From positions 1 through 9,029 of the forward strand of contig DHMA01000176.1 of assembly GCA_002405555.1 (NCBI GenBank): a stretch of 9,029 nucleotides of DNA, given 5' to 3'. The notes under the pieces are model-generated. The model saw only the letters and a list, made by a program, of their open reading frames with translations. It was not told the origin of the DNA and made no database searches. This document shows positions 5,203 through 9,029 of this stretch, one piece after another; the stretch's first letter is position 1; the number at the start of each line of letters is the position of its first letter. Made by a program: the position numbers and the translations under genes. The DNA comes from Opitutia bacterium UBA4654. Its GTDB lineage: Bacteria > Verrucomicrobiota > Verrucomicrobiia > Opitutales > Intestinicryptomonadaceae.

Positions 5203-6774
5203 ATGAGCAAATCAATAATGATAGTCATTTGCGACTTCCTGCTTCTGAGCCTTATAAGCCTTGCCAATTTCGATTCGCCGCCATCGGGCGCGGCCGCCGA
5301 ACAGCTCGAATTGCAGGCGGCCGCCGAACAGCGCAACTTCGCCGATTCGCAAATGCTCGAACTTTTGAAAATGTCGCTCGACGCCGAACGCGACAGGCGC
5401 GAATCGCTCGATTCGGACGTGTCGAAACTCGCAAAGGCTGCGGAGGAAAACAAGTCGCTTGCGGAAAGCCGCAAGAAGTCGCTCGACGAGCGCGAGCGCG
5501 AGCTCGCAGAAATCGCAAAAGCCCGCGACGAACTCGCGAGGGCGAAAGCGGAACTTGAACGCGAACGCGCGGCAATTCTCAAAAAAAGCGGCGAATTGCA
5601 GTCGCGCGCGGAGTCGAGCGAAAAGCGCAACGAAAAGCTCAAAAACGAAATCATAGCCGCGGGCGAAAAGCTCGAAAAATCCGCGCGCGAAAGAATAGAC
5701 CTCGAACGCAGACTCGGCGACGTAAAACAGTCCGACTCCGCCGCAAGGCAGAAGCTCGAATCCGTCCAGCTAGAGCTTAAACAAAGCAGGGAAAATCTCG
5801 AAAGGCTCGCCGCCGAGGGCGATGCCCTCAAATCGGAAAACCGCGCCATCGAAGCCGAAAAGCAGGCTCTGGCAACGCGCCTCGAAGTGGCGTCTGCAAA
5901 AGAGCAAATCTACCGCGAAAACATCAAACGCTACGAGACTCTTGTAAACATCGAAAAGAACGAAAAGGAGAAAATCCGCGAACACGCCGAAACGCTCGCC
6001 GTCGGCGTCGGCGAGCTTGCCGCGCAGCAGGAAAAAATGACCCGAAGCGTCGGCGAACTCCGCCCCAAAACGTCGTCGGAAATTTTCGCCGGAATCAAGC
6101 CGCGCCTCGCCACCGCCACGTTAACCTACGTCGAAAGCGGCATTTTCGGCAAGAACCAGACTACTGTTTCGCGCAGGCTTGTGCCGATTGAAATTGACGG
6201 CAAAATCTGGCTTGTGGCAAACTCGGAGGGCACGCCCTTTGCGCCGTTCTTGAAAAAGGACAGGCAGTATTCCGAGCCCGAATCCATGTCGGTTTCGGTG
6301 CGCGGAAAGAGCTTCGAATTCAAGCCCGATGCCGTTGTGTCGCTCGCGGAAGACCCGCGCCTGATTGCAATAGCCGTTCCCCGCGAATTTGTGGAAAAGG
6401 AGAAAATCGAGCCGCTCAAAATTCCAAAAAACACATTCGCGTTTCCCGACTGCGTCGTGGTGGACGCGCAGAACTCGAAATACGGGCAGGTGCCGTTCCG
6501 CGCCGACTTCAAAAACGCGGACTACGCAAGGCTCGACGTCGGACTTATGCAGTCGGTCTTCGGCGAATTTTCGCCGTCGGCGGGCGACATCGCAATTTCC
6601 CGCAACGGCGATTTCGCGGGAATCGTGCTCGGCGGCGACCTCGCCGTTCTGCTCCGCGCCGCGACTCCCCTTAAAAGCGCGGGCGTTGGCGCTGCGTATT
6701 CGAAAAAATCTGCGCGAGAGCTTGTCGAAAACGCGTCGTCGCGCTTCGCAAAAATCCCCTACGGGCTGCGCTAA
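5203..6774 (+). CDS. Membrane-anchored coiled-coil protein with degenerate trypsin-like C-terminal region
   Basis: 523 residues; function unknown. Residues 4-22 are one hydrophobic segment (core VICDFLLLSLISL) with no obvious signal-peptidase site, so probably an anchor. About 35-285 is Glu/Lys/Arg/Ala-rich helix with heptad character and no prolines, a long coiled coil. From about 293 a beta-rich region resembles Deg/trypsin-like proteases: IDGKIWLVAN (331-340), PDAVVSLAEDPRLIAIAV (375-392) and PSAGDIAISRNGDFAGIVLGG (458-478). These match the strands around the catalytic His, Asp and Ser, but the expected NAHV, DL and GNSGG are NSEG, LI and SAGD. It would therefore be an inactive protease fold, perhaps a binding module; the fold is inferred. 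A strong GGAGG at 5192-5196 decides the start. The gene is followed after 98 bases by the 6873 gene, without an obvious terminator. Confidence 0.85.
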   Translation: MSKSIMIVICDFLLLSLISLANFDSPPSGAAAEQLELQAAAEQRNFADSQMLELLKMSLDAERDRRESLDSDVSKLAKAAEENKSLAESRKKSLDERERELAEIAKARDELARAKAELERERAAILKKSGELQSRAESSEKRNEKLKNEIIAAGEKLEKSARERIDLERRLGDVKQSDSAARQKLESVQLELKQSRENLERLAAEGDALKSENRAIEAEKQALATRLEVASAKEQIYRENIKRYETLVNIEKNEKEKIREHAETLAVGVGELAAQQEKMTRSVGELRPKTSSEIFAGIKPRLATATLTYVESGIFGKNQTTVSRRLVPIEIDGKIWLVANSEGTPFAPFLKKDRQYSEPESMSVSVRGKSFEFKPDAVVSLAEDPRLIAIAVPREFVEKEKIEPLKIPKNTFAFPDCVVVDAQNSKYGQVPFRADFKNADYARLDVGLMQSVFGEFSPSAGDIAISRNGDFAGIVLGGDLAVLLRAATPLKSAGVGAAYSKKSARELVENASSRFAKIPYGLR

Positions 6775-6831
6775 AAATCGCTCGGCGGCGGTCTCAATTT
6801 GCTTGCATTTTTTACGCGCCCGCGCAAAACT

Positions 6832-6850
6832 GTTTTCCGATTCGGAAAAC
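6832..6850. repeat. Perfect 19-bp palindrome upstream of the 6873 gene
   Basis: GTTTTCCGA and TCGGAAAAC flank a single central T. It lies 22 bases before the ATG, just upstream of the ribosome site AAAGGAAAGG (6858-6867). No T run follows, so it is not a usual terminator. It could be an operator, or an RNA hairpin near the translation start. Confidence 0.55.
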
Positions 6851-6872
6851 ATAACGCAAAGGAAAGGAAAAA

Positions 6873-7646
6873 ATGGAAAAGCATTTGTATCTATCCCTCA
6901 TTCCCGAAGCCCTCGTGGCGTCGAACCTACCGCCGCAGGAATTCGGCGCGTACTTCGCAACGGGCGTTTTCCGCAGAAACTGCGACCAAGCCGTTTTCTT
7001 CGAAATCGACCCGAACTTTGAGTCCGACTACCTGCCGATTGACAAATTCGACAAGCTCTGCGAACCGCACCCCGACGGCTCGCCGCACAAGTCGGTTTAC
7101 CTTTCGGTCTACCGCGTGCTGGAGCACGTCCCGATGTCGGCGTTCAAAAACCTCTATGTGGTGACCTCCGACGGCAAGACGCTCGAACTCTCTCCCGCCC
7201 CATTCGTGCCCGACACAAAGCCGCACCTCTATCTGTACCAAGACCTCGCGCCGTGCAAGCCGAGGGTCGCCAGCATTCTCAACCCAGCCGAATACACCGC
7301 GCGGCTGACTTCGAAAGACAGGCTCGTACACGTCGATAAAATCGCTTTTTGCGACTTGAAGATCGGCGCGCTCGAATCAGACCCCGAAAACGGCGACCTC
7401 GGCAACCTGCCCTACATCAACAGCTACCACCTGCGCTACTGCCTCATGCAGGTTCGCAACAAGGGCGGCAAAAACAACAAGGTCGTTGCCCGCTCCGCCT
7501 CCGACTTCCTTTACAGGACAATCAAAAACGGCTTCTACGTGGGAGTCGGCAACGACATGCTCTACTACCCCATGCCGTCGAAAGAGGAGCTTGAAAACAG
7601 GCACTACAACTGGTGGCGTTCGGCGCAGTCGGCGTTCGGCTCGTAA
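6873..7646 (+). CDS. Conserved-looking hypothetical protein
   Basis: 257 residues, cytosolic by appearance: no signal peptide and no membrane segment. The N-terminus MEKHLYLSLIPEALVASNLPPQEFGAY-type stretch and the phrase YLSVYRVLEHVP (about 76-87) look like a family I have met in gut and anaerobic bacteria without an assigned function; this is recollection, not a search. The protein is rich in Tyr, Pro and Asp, and contains NLPYINSYHLRYCLMQVRNKGGKNNKV (about 183-209). No nucleotide-binding loop or catalytic motif is recognisable. The start is fixed by a very good AAAGGAAAGG five bases upstream of the ATG. It lies downstream of the coiled-coil gene in the same direction and may share its transcript. 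A terminator follows 25 bases after its stop. Confidence 0.85.
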   Translation: MEKHLYLSLIPEALVASNLPPQEFGAYFATGVFRRNCDQAVFFEIDPNFESDYLPIDKFDKLCEPHPDGSPHKSVYLSVYRVLEHVPMSAFKNLYVVTSDGKTLELSPAPFVPDTKPHLYLYQDLAPCKPRVASILNPAEYTARLTSKDRLVHVDKIAFCDLKIGALESDPENGDLGNLPYINSYHLRYCLMQVRNKGGKNNKVVARSASDFLYRTIKNGFYVGVGNDMLYYPMPSKEELENRHYNWWRSAQSAFGS

Positions 7647-7671
7647 GCCGAAGCGGAGTCCACAAAAATCG

Positions 7672-7702
7672 AAAAGCCGCGCGGAAACCCGTGCGGCTTT
7701 TT
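7672..7702. terminator. Shared terminator between the convergent genes
   Basis: AAAAGCCGC and GCGGCTTTT arms, extended by inner CGG/CCG pairs past one mismatch, with T5 on the plus side (7698-7702). On the minus strand UUUU follows, then a further U run a few bases on. It lies 25 bases after the 6873 gene and 21 bases after the DeoR-type gene, so it can serve both. Confidence 0.9.
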
Positions 7703-7722
7703 CAATGCAAACGCGGCTGCGC

Positions 7723-8475
7723 CTATTTTACGAAAACGCCCGCGCCTTTGAGCTTCTGGATAAACGACTCGTCCGCGGAGGAATCCGTCAAGACCCTGTC
7801 AATCATGTCGAAATCGGCAAAGAAGCGCGCGCTGCGGACGCCGAACTTGGAGGCGTCGCACATGAGGATTTTTTCGCGGCAGTATTGAAGCACGTTTTCC
7901 TTGAACTCGGCGTGGATTTCCGCAACTTCGCTCGCCCCGCGGTCGAGGTCGAGACCGTTGCACGAGAAAAACGCCTTGTCCACCGAAATCTTGCGGACGG
8001 TAGACCACGCAGTCGCCCCGCCGTAGCTCAGGCTTACGCGGTCGAGCTTGCCGCCGGTGGCGATGACGTTTATTTTGCTCTTTCCCATTAAGGGAACAAC
8101 CGTGTCGTGCGCGTTGGTGATTACCGTAAGCTCCATGTCGGGGAGGATTTCCGCCAGAGCCAAAACCGTCGAACTTGCGTCGAGCAGAATTGTGTCGCCC
8201 TCTTTAATGAATTCGAGAGCCTTTTTTGCAATCTCCTGCTTTGCGGCGCGGTGCTCTTTGAGACGCTTTTGAAGCGGGAGGTCAATCGCGCGTTTTTCTA
8301 TGCGCAACGCGCCGCCGTGAGTGCGGATAAGCTTGTTCTCGGAATCGAGAAACTCCAAGTCGCGGCGGATTGTTTCGTCGGTGACGTCGAACTGCTTTGC
8401 CAGTTCGATTGTTCGCAGGCTCGGTTGGGTTTCGAGCATTGAAAGAATTACCCTTTGGCGTTGTCGTGCTAACAT
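7723..8475 (-). CDS. DeoR/GlpR-family transcriptional repressor
   Basis: 250 residues, full length for the family. The N-terminal winged helix-turn-helix (about 5-57) includes IELAKQFDVTDETIRRDLEFL and the wing IRTHGGA. The C-terminal DeoR sensor domain has the sugar-phosphate pocket marks ILLDASSTVLALAE (97-109), TNAHD, ATGGKLD (139-145), DKAFFSCNGLD (166-176) and CDASKFG (206-212). Members usually repress sugar or sugar-alcohol catabolic genes and release DNA on binding a phosphorylated sugar, and many regulate themselves. Here no sugar operon is adjacent. The gene is divergent from gdhA and convergent with a hypothetical gene. The start follows the usual MLARQRQRVIL opening, though no Shine-Dalgarno site precedes it. 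The ligand cannot be told from the sequence. Confidence 0.94.
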   Translation of the reverse strand: MLARQRQRVILSMLETQPSLRTIELAKQFDVTDETIRRDLEFLDSENKLIRTHGGALRIEKRAIDLPLQKRLKEHRAAKQEIAKKALEFIKEGDTILLDASSTVLALAEILPDMELTVITNAHDTVVPLMGKSKINVIATGGKLDRVSLSYGGATAWSTVRKISVDKAFFSCNGLDLDRGASEVAEIHAEFKENVLQYCREKILMCDASKFGVRSARFFADFDMIDRVLTDSSADESFIQKLKGAGVFVK

Positions 8476-8484
8476 GGAATAAAA

Positions 8485-8512
8485 AACTTAAATCCACAGC
8501 CCGCATAGTCAA
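8485..8512 (-). promoter_or_regulatory. Possible promoter of the DeoR-type gene
   Basis: Minus-strand TTGACT (8512-8507, 4/6 to 5/6 depending on the consensus used), a 16-base spacer and TAAGTT (8490-8485, 3/6). The -10 is poor, and the start of transcription would lie within a few bases of the ATG. Consensus matching only. Confidence 0.3.
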
Positions 8513-8549
8513 GAAGATTTTAAGCCTCCAATATCTTTGCACCCAAAAC

Positions 8550-8565
8550 GGGAACAAACATTCCC
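8550..8565. repeat. Small inverted repeat in the deoR-gdhA gap
   Basis: GGGAA-N6-TTCCC, a 16-bp site with dyad symmetry, 75 bases before the DeoR-type start. It is short enough to be chance, but sits where an autoregulatory operator would be expected. Confidence 0.3.
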
Positions 8566-8607
8566 CGCGCTCTTTTTATACATGCGCCACGCCGTAAACG
8601 CGCCCCG

Positions 8608-8656
8608 CTACAAATTTGTACCCGCGCCGCGGCAAAATTTTTGTACAAAATTGTAG
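8608..8656. promoter_or_regulatory. Paired palindromic operator-like sites between the DeoR gene and gdhA
   Basis: CTACAAATTTGTAC (8608-8621) and GTACAAAATTGTAG (8643-8656) are inverted copies with one mismatch, centres 35 bp apart. Each is itself near-palindromic: ACAAATTTGT (8610-8619) is perfect, and TTTTGTACAAAA (8639-8650) is a perfect 12-bp palindrome overlapping the second arm. The intervening CGCGCCGCGG adds further dyad symmetry. Lying in the divergent control region of a repressor gene, they are good candidates for its operators or those of a nitrogen regulator. The repeats are observed; the role is inferred. Confidence 0.6.
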
Positions 8657-8690
8657 GAATAACGCATTTTTTCGGATTACAACTTGACGC

Positions 8691-8724
8691 ACTGCCGAAT
8701 AATACGAGAATTGCGGCAGTTTTT
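8691..8724 (+). promoter_or_regulatory. Hairpin with T run in the gdhA upstream region
   Basis: ACTGCCG (8691-8697) and CGGCAGT (8714-8720) are perfect inverted 7-mers around a 16-base interior, followed by a run of five T (8720-8724). It lies 27 bases before the gdhA ATG. It could be a weak terminator in the gdhA leader or part of an operator. A possible promoter (TTGACG at 8684-8689) partly overlaps it, so the role is open. Confidence 0.45.
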
Positions 8725-8751
8725 ACATCAAAACCCAATCAAAGGAAAAAA

Positions 8752-9029
8752 ATGAACAAATATGTAGCAAAGGTACTCGAAGACCTCAAAGCGAAACAGC
8801 CGTGGGAAAAAGAATTCTTGCAGGCGGCGGAAGAGGTTCTCTCGTCGTTGAGCGCGGTTCTCGACAGCGACTCCAAATATGAAAAGAACAAGATTCTCGA
8901 AAGAATGGTAGTTCCGGAAAGAATCATCATGTTCCAGGTTCCGTGGGCGGACGACAAGGGCGAAATTCAGGTAAACCAAGGCTACCGCGTCCAGTTCAAC
9001 AGCGCAATCGGCCCCTACAAGGGCGGTCT
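8752..9029 (+). CDS. gdhA: Glutamate dehydrogenase (hexameric, GdhA type), 5' part
   Basis: The enzyme interconverts 2-oxoglutarate plus ammonia and glutamate in the cytosol. 92 complete codons are present before the window ends. They align well with the start of E. coli GdhA: LERMVVPERIIMFQVPWADDKGEIQVNQGYRVQFNSAIGPYKGG resembles its LERLVEPERVIQFRVVWVDD...QVNRAWRVQFSSAIGPYKGG region, the conserved dimer and substrate-binding part. This places it among the small hexameric enzymes, typically NADP-linked and biosynthetic. The catalytic Lys and the coenzyme domain lie beyond the window, so cofactor choice is not visible. The start has a good AAAGGAAAA site just upstream. The 276-bp gap before it carries palindromes, and a DeoR-type repressor is divergent. 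Confidence 0.96.
   Translation, partial: MNKYVAKVLEDLKAKQPWEKEFLQAAEEVLSSLSAVLDSDSKYEKNKILERMVVPERIIMFQVPWADDKGEIQVNQGYRVQFNSAIGPYKGG

Noticed and set aside
5163..5849. 228-codon Ser-rich minus-strand frame
   Set aside because: Antisense shadow of the coiled-coil region: GAA, GCG and CTC/CTCGAA-rich codons read backwards give Ser/Phe/Arg runs. The sense gene has a strong ribosome site.
8582..8656. 25-codon plus-strand frame upstream of gdhA, considered as a leader peptide
   Set aside because: No bias for any amino acid, no ribosome site, and it coincides with the palindromes that explain the sequence better.
1..9029. Mobile element, CRISPR, toxin-antitoxin or defence island
   Set aside because: No direct repeat arrays, transposase or integrase motifs, tRNA-like structures or target-site duplications were seen. 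Every sizeable gene except the two of unknown function (5203 and 6873) belongs to a housekeeping or common regulatory family.

Overview
This window reads as chromosomal housekeeping DNA from a moderately GC-rich bacterium. The best guess is a member of the Verrucomicrobia or a related PVC lineage. The support is indirect: an RNase HIII-RNase HII gene pair, an anchored coiled-coil protein whose N-terminus I associate with such genomes, and strong Shine-Dalgarno sites before some genes but none before others. The phylum is an inference. There are eight protein genes of normal size (two cut by the window edges) and one very short one. I see no tRNA, rRNA, CRISPR array, transposon or prophage.

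Layout. 2-691 (+) is the 3' part of prs (PRPP synthase), ending in a strong terminator. Facing it, with its own terminator, is a single-gene minus-strand unit (869-1849) coding for a DRE-TIM metal-dependent aldolase/lyase of unknown substrate. Next on the minus strand come carA (2102-3262), rnhB (3357-4121) and rnhC (4123-5076); the two RNase H genes are one base apart. On the plus strand, 5203-6774 codes for a membrane-anchored coiled-coil protein with a C-terminal region resembling a catalytically dead trypsin-like domain. It is followed by 6873-7646, a hypothetical protein. A shared terminator (7672-7702) separates that gene from a convergent DeoR/GlpR-type repressor (7723-8475). The repressor is divergent from gdhA (from 8752), which runs off the right end. 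The 276-bp gap between them holds palindromic operator-like sites.

The most interesting element is in the 252-bp gap upstream of the aldolase gene. The minus strand there carries a complete classical translation-coupled attenuator. It has a 20-codon leader peptide with the core WFSYYFYFTFP (one Trp, three Tyr, four Phe), followed by a strong intrinsic terminator. A 9-nt segment at the last leader codons is perfectly complementary to the 5' arm of that terminator. By analogy with pheL/trpL, shortage of charged aromatic tRNAs should stall the ribosome, release the antiterminator and switch on the aldolase. This links an enzyme of unknown substrate to aromatic amino acid metabolism, a link the protein sequence alone does not suggest.

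The other genes serve central metabolism (PRPP, carbamoyl phosphate, glutamate) and removal of RNA from DNA. Apart from the attenuator, I see no sign that they form one pathway.
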